From: Fen-455 sp050012675
Lineage (GTDB): Bacteria > Actinomycetota > Acidimicrobiia > Acidimicrobiales > Bog-793
Length of the DNA stretch: 64,000 nucleotides
Direction of reading: 5' to 3'
Assembly: GCA_050012675.1 (NCBI GenBank)
Contig: JBEKGS010000017.1
Coordinates: 1-64,000 of the forward strand
The position numbers were made by a program, and so were the translations under genes. The notes under the pieces are model-generated. The model was given only the letters and a program-made list of their open reading frames with translations, did no database searches and was not told the DNA's origin. Below, piece by piece: positions 22,551 to 31,082 of this stretch (position 1 is its first letter; every line of letters starts with the position of its first letter).

Positions 22551-24635
22551 TTACAGCCCGGGAGGCGCCGTCGAGACGCTGGAGGCAAGCGACGGGGCGA
22601 CGGGTTGCTGGAGCGGGAAGTGGCAGGCCGCCATGTGGTCGCCGCCGAAGGACTGGAGCGGGGGCTCTTCCAGAGAACAGATCTCCTGTGCCTGCGGGCA
22701 GCGGGTGCGGAACCGGCAGCCGGAAGGCGGGGTGATGGCCGAAGGCAGCTCTCCTGTGATGTGGTGGCCCCGGCGCTCCTGAGCGAGCACCGGGTCTGGC
22801 ACCGGGATCGTGTCGATCAGGCCGCGGGTGTAGGGATGCGCCGGCTGCTCGTAGATCCTGCGCGACTCGCCAATCTCGACGAGCTTGCCCAGGTACATCA
22901 CACCGATGCGGTCGGAGAGGAACTTGAGCACCGCGAGGTCGTGCGAGATGACGATGTAGGTGAGCCGGTGGACCTGTTGGAGTGCCTTCATCATGTTGAG
23001 GATCTGCGACTGGATCGAGACGTCGAGGGCCGAGACGGGCTCGTCTGCAACGATCAGGCGCGGGTTCAACGTGAGGGCACGGGCGAAGCCGATCCGCTGG
23101 CGCTGACCTCCGGAGAACTCGTGCGGATAAAGGTCGATCGCCTTTTGTCCGAGGCCCACCTCTCGCAGCAGCGCGCCGACGCGCTCCCATTGCTCGGTCC
23201 TCGATCCGATCCCTTGTACCTTCAGCGGTTCACGCAAGATCGTGCCGACCCTCATCCGGGGGTCGAGCGACGCGTAGGGGTCCTGGAACATGATCTGGAA
23301 GTCGCGCCGGCCGCGGCGCAGCTCGCCGCGCTTCATCTCGGTGACTTCCTGGCCGTCGAATCGGATCCGCCCCGAGGTCGGCTTCTCGAGTGCTACCACG
23401 AGGCGCCCGATGGTCGTCTTGCCGCAGCCCGACTCGCCCACGAGACCGAAGGTCTCTCCCTCGCGGACGGCGAAAGAGACGTTGGAGACCGCCTTCACGC
23501 TGCCGATCTTGCGCTGCAGGACCGCACCCGCGGTGACGGGGAACTCCTTTACGAGTTGGTCGATCTCGAGGATCACCTTGCGGGACGCGAGCTCGTCGAA
23601 GCGGTTCGTTGCTATCCGGCTCGCCTCAGCCGCGTCGACGACGCGGATCTGACGCCGTGGCGCCCCGGCGCCGCCCACCGGGTTGAAGCAGGCGACCGAG
23701 TGAGTCCCCTCGGTGATGAGCGGCGGCTCCTCGCTCCGGCACTGTTCGATGGCGTTGCGGCAGCGCGGCTCGAACCTGCAGCCGACGAACTCACCGCTCA
23801 GGTCGGGGGGCACCCCGGGGATCGAGTAGAGCGGGACGCTCGAGTCGGCGTTCAGCTTGGGGATGGAGTCGAGGAGTGCCTCGGAATAAGGGTGGCGCAT
23901 CTCCTCGAACAGGTTGCGCGTCGGGGCGCTCTCGACGATCTTGCCGGCGTACATGACCATGACCCGGTCCGCGCGTCCGGCGATGACGCCCATGTCGTGG
24001 GTGATGAGGAGCACCGCCATCTTGAGGCGCTCGCGCAGCTCGTCGATGAGGTCGAGGATCTGCGCCTGGATGGTCACGTCCAGGGCGGTCGTCGGCTCGT
24101 CGGCGATGAGCAGCTTCGGCTCGCAGGCGAGGGCTATCGCGATCATGACACGCTGGCGCAGGCCGCCCGAGAGCTGGTGGGGATAGGACGCGAGGCGTTC
24201 GGCGGGGCGGGGCATCCCCACGAGCTGGAGCACCTCGACCGCCCGGTCCATGGCCGCCTGCTTGGAGACCTGCTTGTGGATCCGCACGGGCTCGGCGATC
24301 TGGCGGCCGATTGTCATCGTCGGGTTGAGCGAGGTCATCGGGTCCTGGAAGATCATGGCGACGTCGTTGCCCCGAACGTCGCGCATCTGCTTCTCGGGCA
24401 TCTGCACGAGCTCCTTGCCCATGAGGGTCACCGAGCCGCGGACGATGTGGCCGACATTCGGCAGGAGCTTCATGATCGACAATCCGGCCGTGCTCTTGCC
24501 GCATCCGGACTCGCCGACGAGACCCAGGCACTCACCTTCGCCGACTGTGAACGAGACGCCGTCGACGGCGCCGACAGTCGCCGTGCGCAGGTGGAACTCG
24601 GTACGCAGGTCCACCACTTCGAGAACGTTGGCCAT
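22551..24635 (-). CDS. Fused peptide ABC transporter ATPase (DppD-DppF in one chain)
   Basis: This 694-residue protein holds two complete ABC ATPases of the oligopeptide type. The first (1-340) has GESGCGKST, signature QLSGGLRQR and Walker B LLIADEPTTALD. The second (350-694) has GESGCGKTT, EFSGGQRQR and LIVADEPVSALD. Each ends with the CRFxxRC cysteine motif of the oligo_HPY domain. It should power the permeases encoded convergently next door. It is unusual in being fused and on the opposite strand from the rest of the system. The Shine-Dalgarno is weak (CAGGGG). Confidence 0.93.
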   Translation of the reverse strand: MANVLEVVDLRTEFHLRTATVGAVDGVSFTVGEGECLGLVGESGCGKSTAGLSIMKLLPNVGHIVRGSVTLMGKELVQMPEKQMRDVRGNDVAMIFQDPMTSLNPTMTIGRQIAEPVRIHKQVSKQAAMDRAVEVLQLVGMPRPAERLASYPHQLSGGLRQRVMIAIALACEPKLLIADEPTTALDVTIQAQILDLIDELRERLKMAVLLITHDMGVIAGRADRVMVMYAGKIVESAPTRNLFEEMRHPYSEALLDSIPKLNADSSVPLYSIPGVPPDLSGEFVGCRFEPRCRNAIEQCRSEEPPLITEGTHSVACFNPVGGAGAPRRQIRVVDAAEASRIATNRFDELASRKVILEIDQLVKEFPVTAGAVLQRKIGSVKAVSNVSFAVREGETFGLVGESGCGKTTIGRLVVALEKPTSGRIRFDGQEVTEMKRGELRRGRRDFQIMFQDPYASLDPRMRVGTILREPLKVQGIGSRTEQWERVGALLREVGLGQKAIDLYPHEFSGGQRQRIGFARALTLNPRLIVADEPVSALDVSIQSQILNMMKALQQVHRLTYIVISHDLAVLKFLSDRIGVMYLGKLVEIGESRRIYEQPAHPYTRGLIDTIPVPDPVLAQERRGHHITGELPSAITPPSGCRFRTRCPQAQEICSLEEPPLQSFGGDHMAACHFPLQQPVAPSLASSVSTAPPGL

Positions 24636-24732
24636 GGCTGGTTACCCCTGTGCTCTGCCGACGAAAGCATCGTATGCCATCGCCCGACATGCGCCTAAAC
24701 CCGGATCCCTGGTCGCCCGGCTTGTGCTGCGC

Positions 24733-24738
24733 TATCGT
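24733..24738 (+). promoter_or_regulatory. -10 element for leaderless mihF
   Basis: TATCGT, 8 nt, then ATG at 24747. This promoter would drive mihF-gmk and probably the genes beyond. Confidence 0.5.
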
Positions 24739-24746
24739 AACCGCCC

Positions 24747-25067
24747 ATGCCCCAACCTCCTAGCCTCACGCCCGAGCAGCGCCACGCGGCGCTCGAGAAG
24801 GCGGCCCGAGCGCGCCGTGAACGCGCCGAGATAAAGGATCATCTGAAGAGTGGTCGAGTTACCCTGCGGGAGCTGCTCGTCAAAGCGGAGTCGGACGAGA
24901 TCGTCGGCAAGATGAAGGTGCTGGCGGTTCTCGAGGCACTCCCCGGTACCGGCAAGGTGAAGGCCCGCCGCTTGATGGAGCACGTCGGCATCAGTGAGAC
25001 TCGCCGGCTCCAGGGCCTCGGGGCCAAGCAGCGCGAAGCGTTGCTCGAGGCAGCAGCCCGACCCTGA
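24747..25067 (+). CDS. mihF: Integration host factor, actinobacterial type
   Basis: This 106-residue basic protein binds and bends DNA and acts as a nucleoid protein. The N-terminal helix (LTPEQRHAALEKAARARRERAEIKDHLK) is followed by the helix-two-turn-helix region KMKVLAVLEALPGTGKVKARRLMEHVGISETRRLQGLG, read in parts. mihF upstream of gmk is an actinobacterial hallmark and the best taxonomic marker in the window. The ATG follows a -10 element by 8 nt. Its TGA overlaps the CTG start proposed for gmk. Confidence 0.95.
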   Translation: MPQPPSLTPEQRHAALEKAARARRERAEIKDHLKSGRVTLRELLVKAESDEIVGKMKVLAVLEALPGTGKVKARRLMEHVGISETRRLQGLGAKQREALLEAAARP

Positions 25068-25603
25068 TCCTCATCGTCTGTGGGCCCGGCGGCGTCGGCA
25101 AGGGGACGATCGTCCACCGTCTGGTCGCAGCCGACGATCACCTCTGGCTGAGTCGATCCTGGACCACGCGTGCCCGCCGTCCCGGCGAGGCCGAAGACGA
25201 TTACACCTTCGTCGATCACGAGGCCTTCTTAAGACGCGTCGCTGAAGACGGCTTCCTCGAGTGGGCGCAGATTCTCGGTGAGTACTACGGGACGCCCACG
25301 CCACAGCCCCCACAAGGCTGTGACGTGGTGCTCGAAATAGACGTCCAGGGCGCCCGCCAGGTGCTCCGGCGGTATCCCGACGCTATTTGCGTTCTTGTCC
25401 GCGCGCCTTCGCGCGAGGTGCAAGAGCAGCGCCTCCGGGCCAGGGGCGACTCGGAGGAGCACATCCGCACCCGCATAGAGCTGGGCCGCCGTGAGGAGGC
25501 CGAGGGCCTTGAGATCGCCTCGCGCGTCGTGGTGAACGACGACCTTGATCAGGCGGTGCGCGACCTTGCGGATATAGTGGGAGAGGTCCGCCACAAGGGA
25601 TGA
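25064..25603 (+). CDS. gmk: Guanylate kinase with a non-canonical (CTG) start
   Basis: This 179-residue enzyme phosphorylates GMP. The P-loop is CGPGGVGKGT at residues 6-15, with Gly where Ser is usual. SRSWTTRARRPGE is the GMP-binding segment and FLEWAQILGEYYGTP follows, with VLEIDVQGARQV and RLRARGDSEEHIRTR later. Between the in-frame stop at 24995-24997 and the P-loop there is no ATG, GTG or TTG. CTG at 25064 overlaps the mihF stop as CTGA, the same geometry as the ATGA and GTGA overlaps elsewhere here. ATC at 25067 is the only close alternative. Confidence 0.9.
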   Translation: MILIVCGPGGVGKGTIVHRLVAADDHLWLSRSWTTRARRPGEAEDDYTFVDHEAFLRRVAEDGFLEWAQILGEYYGTPTPQPPQGCDVVLEIDVQGARQVLRRYPDAICVLVRAPSREVQEQRLRARGDSEEHIRTRIELGRREEAEGLEIASRVVVNDDLDQAVRDLADIVGEVRHKG

Positions 25604-25663
25604 CCGCGTCCCAGGAGCGGAAGGCCGCCTCTACGAGGCAGCACCCGATCGAGAAGGAGCCCC

Positions 25664-25987
25664 ATGGCTGAGCCGCGCAGCACGATGATCGATCCACCGA
25701 TCGAGGTCTTGCTCGACAAGGTCGACTCGAAATTCACCCTCGTGACCCTTGCCGCCAAGCGGGGGCGGCAGGTGAACTCGTACTTCAGCCAGCTGGGCGA
25801 AGGTCTCGGCGCCATCGTGCCGCCTCAGGTCGCCTCCATCGCCCGCAAGCCCCTGTCGATCGCCCTCGAGGAGATCGCGGCCGGCAAGGTGGTGGCGGTA
25901 TGGCCCTCGGACGAGGAGACTTCGGCCGAGGGCGAGCCGTCCTCGGAAGACATGAGCGATGCCCCCGACAACGGGGAGGCGAGCTAG
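25664..25987 (+). CDS. rpoZ: RNA polymerase omega subunit
   Basis: This 107-residue protein carries the omega core: MIDPPIEVLLDKVDSKFTLVTLAAKRGRQVNSY, in parts, and KPLSIALEEIAAGKV. Omega assists assembly of the beta-prime subunit. The C-terminal 25 residues are an acidic tail (EETSAEGEPSSEDMSDA). AGAAGGAG precedes the ATG at a good distance. Gene order gmk-rpoZ-coaBC is conserved across bacteria. Confidence 0.95.
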   Translation: MAEPRSTMIDPPIEVLLDKVDSKFTLVTLAAKRGRQVNSYFSQLGEGLGAIVPPQVASIARKPLSIALEEIAAGKVVAVWPSDEETSAEGEPSSEDMSDAPDNGEAS

Positions 25988-26018
25988 CCCACCGCGGAGC
26001 TGGCGGAGGGCTGCGGTT

Positions 26019-27386
26019 GTGAGCGACGGGCCGGGATCGAATCGAGCTGACGGGTCCGCCACAGCTGGCGCGTCCCTACTCGGCGCGACCGTGGTGCTCG
26101 GGGTGAGCGGCGGGATCGCCGCCTACAAAGCCGTCGAGCTCTGCCGTCGCCTGGTCGACGCCGGCGCCCATGTCGTGCCTGTTCTCACGGCCAACGCCAC
26201 CCGCTTTGTCGGAGCGGCGACCTTCTCCGCACTGGCTAGTGAACCCGCCCGCCTGGAGCTGTTCGGCGACGACTCCCCGATTCCCCACACCGAGCTCGGT
26301 CGGCGGGCGGACCTTGTCCTCGTCGCACCGGCGACGGCGCGCGTCATCGGGGCTTACGCCGCCGGCATCTCCTCGGACCTGCTCGTGGCCACGCTGCTGG
26401 CGACGCGTGCCCCTGTGCTGGTCTGTCCCGCCATGCACTCGGAGATGTGGGAGCACGCAGCGGTCCAGGAGAACCTGGCCACCCTTCGTCGCCGCGGCGT
26501 TCACGTCCTCGAGCCGGAGTCGGGCCGCCTGGCGGGCGGGGACCTAGGTGCAGGCAGGCTTCCGGAGACCGGCGTGATCCTCGAACAAGCGGCGAGGATC
26601 CTCGCCGCCTCCCGGCACACGGGCGGCCGAGCCCGACCGCTTTCGGGCCGGCACGTGCTCGTCACCGCGGGAGGCACCCGCGAGCCCATCGATCCGGTGC
26701 GCTTCCTCTCCAACCGCTCCTCGGGCAAACAGGGCCATGCCCTCGCCGAGGCCGCCGCCGAGCTCGGTGCCGACGTCACCCTGGTGACGACCTCCGGCTT
26801 GCCCGTGGCCAGCGGAGTCGAGGTGGTCGAGGTCGAGACGGCCGCTCAGATGGCCGAGGCGGTGCTGGAGCGCGCCGGGACCGCAGAGCTGGTCGTCATG
26901 GCCGCGGCAGTCGCCGACTACCGCCCCGCCGAGGTGGCGACGAGCAAGCTCCGCAAAGCCGACGGGCCGCCCGAGATCCGTCTCGTCCCGACCGTCGACA
27001 TCCTCGCCGAGCTCGGGCGCCGCCGGCACGCGGGCCAGGTGCTGGTCGGCTTCGCGGCTGAGACGGGCTCGCCCGACGAACGCGCGAAGTGCAAGCTGGA
27101 AGAAAAGAACGTGGACCTCATGGTTGCCAACGACGTGGAGGCCGAAGGCGTCGGGTTCGCGCACGAGACCAACGCCGTGACAATCTTCCACCGTGGAGGG
27201 GGACGCACAGAAGTCCCGCTCCAGTCCAAAAAAGGCGTCGCCGAGGCGGTCTTGCATGCCGCGATGGCACTACTTTCCGGGACACCGCCGTGTAAGGACG
27301 GCTCGGCTGGGCAGGTTCTGACCGCCGGCTCCCCTGGGAGCGAGGCGTCGGCCCCGCACGCCGCTGCCGGTAGCGATCGAGAATGA
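26019..27386 (+). CDS. coaBC: CoaBC: phosphopantothenoylcysteine decarboxylase / synthase
   Basis: This 455-residue bifunctional coenzyme A enzyme has the flavin-dependent CoaC decarboxylase first (GVSGGIAAYKAVELCRRL, APATARVIGAYAAG, CPAMHSEMWEH) and the CoaB synthetase after about residue 205 (TAGGTREPIDPVRFLSNRSSG, AAAVADYRP). The decarboxylase motif reads PAMH rather than PxMN, as in mycobacterial homologues. The GTG at 26019 has GGAGGG 8 nt upstream. A 40-residue Ser/Ala/Gly-rich tail ends the protein. It overlaps metK in the ATGA arrangement. Confidence 0.95.
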   Translation: MSDGPGSNRADGSATAGASLLGATVVLGVSGGIAAYKAVELCRRLVDAGAHVVPVLTANATRFVGAATFSALASEPARLELFGDDSPIPHTELGRRADLVLVAPATARVIGAYAAGISSDLLVATLLATRAPVLVCPAMHSEMWEHAAVQENLATLRRRGVHVLEPESGRLAGGDLGAGRLPETGVILEQAARILAASRHTGGRARPLSGRHVLVTAGGTREPIDPVRFLSNRSSGKQGHALAEAAAELGADVTLVTTSGLPVASGVEVVEVETAAQMAEAVLERAGTAELVVMAAAVADYRPAEVATSKLRKADGPPEIRLVPTVDILAELGRRRHAGQVLVGFAAETGSPDERAKCKLEEKNVDLMVANDVEAEGVGFAHETNAVTIFHRGGGRTEVPLQSKKGVAEAVLHAAMALLSGTPPCKDGSAGQVLTAGSPGSEASAPHAAAGSDRE

Positions 27387-27397
27387 GGAGCCGTCTC

Positions 27398-28588
27398 TTG
27401 TCTAGCTTCCAATTCACCTCCGAGTCGGTCACCGAGGGGCATCCCGACAAGATGGCCGACCAGATCTCCGACGCCATCCTCGATGCCATCTTGGAGGAGG
27501 ACTCGCTCGGTCGCGTCGCCTGCGAGACCTTGCTCACGACCGGGCTTGTGATCGTGGCGGGCGAGATCTCGACAAGTGCCTACGTCGACATCCCCCGCCT
27601 TGTCCGCCGGACCATATGCGAGATCGGCTACGACCGGGAGGAGCTCTGCTTCGACGGGAACTCCTGCGGAGTGCTCGTGTCCATCGACGAACAGTCGCCC
27701 GACATCGACAGGGGCGTCTCAGCCGCCCTCGAGGTTCGAACGGGCACGGCCGGTGAGGACGTGCTCAACGCCCAGGGAGCGGGCGACCAGGGCATGGTGT
27801 TCGGGTACGCCTGCGACGAGACCCCCGATCTCATGCCGCTGCCGATCTGGTTGGCGCACCGGCTGGCGCGTCGACTCGCCGAGGTCCGCAAGTCCTGGGC
27901 GCTGCCTTATCTCGGGCCCGACGGCAAGACCCAGGTGACGGTCCGCTACGAAGACGGCCGGCCGGTCGAGCTCGAGACCGTGCTCATCTCCACCCAGCAC
28001 ACAAAAGACGCCGATCTCGAGGCGCTGCCCGCCGACCTGGCTCAGCACGTGATCATCCCCCTGCTCCCGACCGGGATAGAGACGTCCGGCTACCGGCTGC
28101 TGGCAAACCCGACGGGCCGTTTCGAGCTGGGTGGCCCACGTGCCGACACGGGGCTCACCGGGCGAAAGATCATCGTCGACACCTACGGCGGATGGGCGCG
28201 CCACGGCGGGGGCGCTTTTTCCGGCAAGGACCCCTCGAAGGTGGACCGCTCGGGTGCCTACGCCGCCCGATGGGTGGCAAAGCACGTCGTCGCCTCGGGG
28301 GCCGCCTCGCGCTGCGAGATCCAGGTCGCTTACGCCATCGGTGTCGCCCATCCCATCTCGGTGATGATCGACACCTTCGGCACCGAGACGGTCGCTCCCG
28401 ACCAGATCGCCAAGGCCGTCGACGAGCTCTTCGACCTCCGGCCGGCCGCCATCGTGCGGGACCTCGACCTGCGCCGGCCCATCTACCGCCAGGTCGCCGC
28501 CTACGGACACTTCGGGCGGCAGCCCGACGAGGCCCCCTGGGAGGCGACGCCACGTCTCGAGGACCTGCGCGCCACGCTCGGACTCTGA
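27398..28588 (+). CDS. metK: S-adenosylmethionine synthetase
   Basis: This 396-residue enzyme makes SAM from methionine and ATP. It begins with FTSESVTEGHPDK (ATP/metal-binding His and Asp) and carries GAGDQGMVFGYA and GGGAFSGKDPSKVDRSGAY. TTG at 27398 is preferred because GAGGAG lies 7 nt before it and the protein then starts like other MetK proteins. An in-frame ATG at 27383 overlaps the coaBC stop as ATGA and would add five residues; its third base begins the same Shine-Dalgarno. Confidence 0.95.
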   Translation: MSSFQFTSESVTEGHPDKMADQISDAILDAILEEDSLGRVACETLLTTGLVIVAGEISTSAYVDIPRLVRRTICEIGYDREELCFDGNSCGVLVSIDEQSPDIDRGVSAALEVRTGTAGEDVLNAQGAGDQGMVFGYACDETPDLMPLPIWLAHRLARRLAEVRKSWALPYLGPDGKTQVTVRYEDGRPVELETVLISTQHTKDADLEALPADLAQHVIIPLLPTGIETSGYRLLANPTGRFELGGPRADTGLTGRKIIVDTYGGWARHGGGAFSGKDPSKVDRSGAYAARWVAKHVVASGAASRCEIQVAYAIGVAHPISVMIDTFGTETVAPDQIAKAVDELFDLRPAAIVRDLDLRRPIYRQVAAYGHFGRQPDEAPWEATPRLEDLRATLGL

Positions 28589-28593
28589 ACGAG

Positions 28594-28613
28594 GGCACCG
28601 GCCCGGTGCCTTT
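28594..28613 (+). terminator. Stem-loop between metK and priA
   Basis: GGCACCG-GCC-CGGTGCC followed by TTT. The stem is strong but the T run is short, so it may attenuate rather than end transcription before priA. Confidence 0.4.
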
Positions 28614-28637
28614 CCAGGGGCGAGGTCTCCCCGCGCG

Positions 28638-30443
28638 ATGAACAGAGTTGTCGAGGTCCTGCCCGACGTGAGCGGGATCGACCGCACGTTCGCCTACGAG
28701 GTCCCCGCGGACCTCGTAGGCAGCCTGACGGTTGGCTGTGTCGTCCGCGTCCTCCTGCACGGGCGGCGGGTCAGGGGCTGGGTGGTGGCCGAGGCGACCG
28801 ACCTGGCGGCCGAGATCGATCTCCGCCCGGTGAGCGAGCTCGTGTCCCTCGGGCCGCCACCGGCGGTCGTCGAGCTCAGCCGATGGGCGGCGTGGCGGTA
28901 CGCGGGCCGCCTACGGCCGCTTCTCGTCACGGCCTCAGCGCCGCGCACTGTTCGGGCCCTGCCGCCCCGAGCGAAGCCTCGAGAGGCCGGCGGGCGGTCC
29001 GGGGGCGCTGCTGTCGAGTCAGAGATAGCCGTGGCCAGCTTGCAGGCGCTCTCGTTGGGCTGTGCCGTCTTGAGGCTCCCGCCGGCGGCACCGAGGCTCG
29101 CGGTCGTCGAGGCCGCCATCGCCACGGCCGGCTCCGACGGCGACGTGCTGGTGCTCGCCGCCTCGCGGTCCGACGCGGTGACCCTGGCGAGCCGCCTCGG
29201 GCGGTCCGGTCATCCGGTCGCTCTTCAACCCGAGGCCTGGGCGGAGGCGGCGTCGGGGGGCCGGGTCGTCGTCGGCGCCCGGTCGGCAGTGCTCTCGCCG
29301 GTCGCGAAACTTGGCGCCGTGGTCGTGCTGGATGCCCACGCGGACTCCTACCAGGAAGAACGCGTCCCCACCTGGCGGGCGACGGTGCTCGCGGACGAGC
29401 GCGCCCGACGCGCGGGCGCCCCGTGCCTGCTGGTGAGCGCATGCCCGACGCTCGACCTGCTCGAGGCTCGACCGCTCGTCACCTTGTCGCGCGAGGCCGA
29501 GCGCGCCGGATGGGCGCCGGTCGAGCTCATCGACGCCCGCGACGAGGACCCGCGGGCGGGCGGGTATCCGACCCGGATCGCGGCGCTCATCCGGGAGGCC
29601 GTCGGCGGGGAGCCGAAAAGGCCCGTTCTGGCCGTGCTCAACCGGACCGGCCGCGCCCGCCTGCTCGCCTGCGGGCACTGCCGGAGCCTTCTGCGCTGCC
29701 AGGTCTGCGGTGCGGCTCTCATCCAGGTGGAAAAGCCGGCTCAAGGCCACGTGGCCGTGCTCAACTGCCCGAGGTGTGCCTCCTTCGGACCGGCTCTGTG
29801 CCCCACGTGCGGGCCCACCCGGCCGAGGATCGTTCGCCCCGGCGTGGCACGCGTGCGCGAGGATCTCGCCGCTCTCACGGGACTGGAGGTGGCCGAGGTC
29901 GGCCGTGCCGGCTCGGCACCGGACGAGCGCCTTTCCGTCGCGCCCGTCCTGGTGGGCACCGAGGCCGTCTTGCACCGGGCGCCACCGGCCTCGCTCGTCC
30001 TGTTCCTCGACTTCGACCACGAGCTCCTGGCGCCCCGTTATCGCTCGGCGGAGCAGGCACTGGCCCTGCTGGCGCTCGCCTCCCGGGTTGTGGGCGGCCG
30101 GCGCAGGCAAGGCCGTGTCGTGGTGAGGACGCGCCTGCCCGGCCACGAGGTCCTGGCCGCGGCCGTGCACGCCGATCCCGGCCGGCTCGCGGCGTTGGAG
30201 CAGACACGCCGCGCCCTGCTCAGGCTCCCGCCCAGCACCGCCCTCGCGCTTGTGAGCGGGGACGGGGCCGACGAGTTCGCGGGGCGCCTTGGCCGCTCGG
30301 GCCTCGCCGTCGAGGTGGGTGGCTCAGGCGGCGGCCGCTTCCTCCTCCGGGCGGCCAGCCCCGAGGCGCTCGCCGGGGCATTGGCCGCGGCCGGCCAGCC
30401 GGCGGCGGGCACGCGCGTCGAAATCGACCCGCGCCAGGTGTGA
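28638..30443 (+). CDS. priA: PriA-like primosomal protein lacking helicase motifs
   Basis: This 601-residue protein has the PriA 3'-DNA-binding domain at the start (RVVEVLPDVSGIDRTFAYEVP) and the zinc-binding region (CGHCRSLLRCQVCG, then NCPRCA and LCPTCG). The helicase core is degenerate: no GxGKT Walker A is present, and the DEEH box reads LDAHADSY. Actinobacterial PriA proteins are known for such loss, so it probably helps restart replication without unwinding. An 11-codon frame (28606-28641) ends as ATGA on its start. The usual downstream def and fmt genes are absent. Confidence 0.88.
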   Translation: MNRVVEVLPDVSGIDRTFAYEVPADLVGSLTVGCVVRVLLHGRRVRGWVVAEATDLAAEIDLRPVSELVSLGPPPAVVELSRWAAWRYAGRLRPLLVTASAPRTVRALPPRAKPREAGGRSGGAAVESEIAVASLQALSLGCAVLRLPPAAPRLAVVEAAIATAGSDGDVLVLAASRSDAVTLASRLGRSGHPVALQPEAWAEAASGGRVVVGARSAVLSPVAKLGAVVVLDAHADSYQEERVPTWRATVLADERARRAGAPCLLVSACPTLDLLEARPLVTLSREAERAGWAPVELIDARDEDPRAGGYPTRIAALIREAVGGEPKRPVLAVLNRTGRARLLACGHCRSLLRCQVCGAALIQVEKPAQGHVAVLNCPRCASFGPALCPTCGPTRPRIVRPGVARVREDLAALTGLEVAEVGRAGSAPDERLSVAPVLVGTEAVLHRAPPASLVLFLDFDHELLAPRYRSAEQALALLALASRVVGGRRRQGRVVVRTRLPGHEVLAAAVHADPGRLAALEQTRRALLRLPPSTALALVSGDGADEFAGRLGRSGLAVEVGGSGGGRFLLRAASPEALAGALAAAGQPAAGTRVEIDPRQV

Positions 30444-30479
30444 GGTCCTGGCCGTGGTGCCGCGTGGCGGACGACCTGC

Positions 30480-30485
30480 TATCGT
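30480..30485 (+). promoter_or_regulatory. -10 element of the rpsO leader
   Basis: TATCGT would start transcription near 30492, leaving a leader of about 110 nt before rpsO with GTGCCG/CGGCAC self-complementarity. Long folded leaders before rpsO are often bound by S15 itself; whether this one is cannot be told. Confidence 0.4.
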
Positions 30486-30605
30486 GATCGGTGCCGGCCC
30501 AGGTCGGTGCGGCACGGCGCGTGCGCCGGGCCGGGATGTTTACCCTTCCTTTCCCGCCGGGTCGGCGTGGCCGGCCGGTACAGCAAGAAAGCACGCCACT
30601 CACGC

Positions 30606-30863
30606 ATGCCCGACAAGACGGCCACGATCACCGAGCACCGGCTTCACGAGACCGATACCGGCTCCCCAGAGGTGCAGGTGGCGCTCCTCACCGGACGCAT
30701 CAACCACCTCACCGAACACCTGAAGATCCACCGGGGGGACCACCACACCCGGCGCGGGCTGATGAAGCTCATCGGTCGCCGGCGCCGCCTGCTCGACTAC
30801 GTGAAGGACAACGACGTCGAGCGATACCGGACGTTGATCTCCCGGCTCGGGATCCGGCGCTAG
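30606..30863 (+). CDS. rpsO: Ribosomal protein S15
   Basis: This 85-residue 30S protein binds the 16S rRNA central domain. DTGSPEVQVALLTGRINHLTEHLK and HRGDHHTRRGLMKLIGRRRRLLDYVK are diagnostic and read here in parts. The N terminus MPDKTATITEHRLHE is a little unusual. No strong Shine-Dalgarno precedes the ATG (only AAGAAAG about 15 nt upstream). An in-frame GTG near 30567 would add 13 basic residues and is less likely. It precedes pnp, as in most bacteria. Confidence 0.95.
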   Translation: MPDKTATITEHRLHETDTGSPEVQVALLTGRINHLTEHLKIHRGDHHTRRGLMKLIGRRRRLLDYVKDNDVERYRTLISRLGIRR

Positions 30864-30877
30864 GAAGCCAGGAACCC

Positions 30878-30902
30878 CCCGGGATGGCCGAGCCGTCCCG
30901 GG
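30878..30902 (+). other. Strong hairpin in the rpsO-pnp intercistronic region
   Basis: CCCGGGATGG-CCGAG-CCGTCCCGGG forms a 10-bp stem with one wobble pair and a 5-nt loop. It is not followed by T residues. It lies 15 bases after rpsO. Between it and the pnp start (31083) the leader has further inverted repeats such as TGCCAGT/ACTGGCA. In E. coli the equivalent region is an RNase processing and autoregulatory site. Confidence 0.5.
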
Positions 30903-31082
30903 TCGACATAGGGCGGCAGTCGGGGTCATCTTCACCGGCGTGAGCCGCCCGTACGAAGACAAGCGGCGCCAGACGGCGCCAGCTGCCAGTCGCCGATTAC
31001 CGGGTCCGGTCGCAATGGACGGCTCCGGTGCACGCCGACTGGGAACTGGCAAGGCGTGGCGCCCCAATCACATAGGAGTGTC

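Noticed and set aside
22528..22560. The tandem repeat as a classical intrinsic terminator
   Set aside because: The T run lies inside the loop and not after the stem on either strand.
22506..24698. A 730-codon open frame on the plus strand opposite the fused ATPase
   Set aside because: It is the antisense shadow of a clear double ABC ATPase in GC-rich DNA and encodes no recognisable motif.
30507..30605. An N-terminal extension of S15 of up to 33 residues
   Set aside because: S15 proteins begin close to the ATG at 30606. The upstream part is better read as a structured leader.
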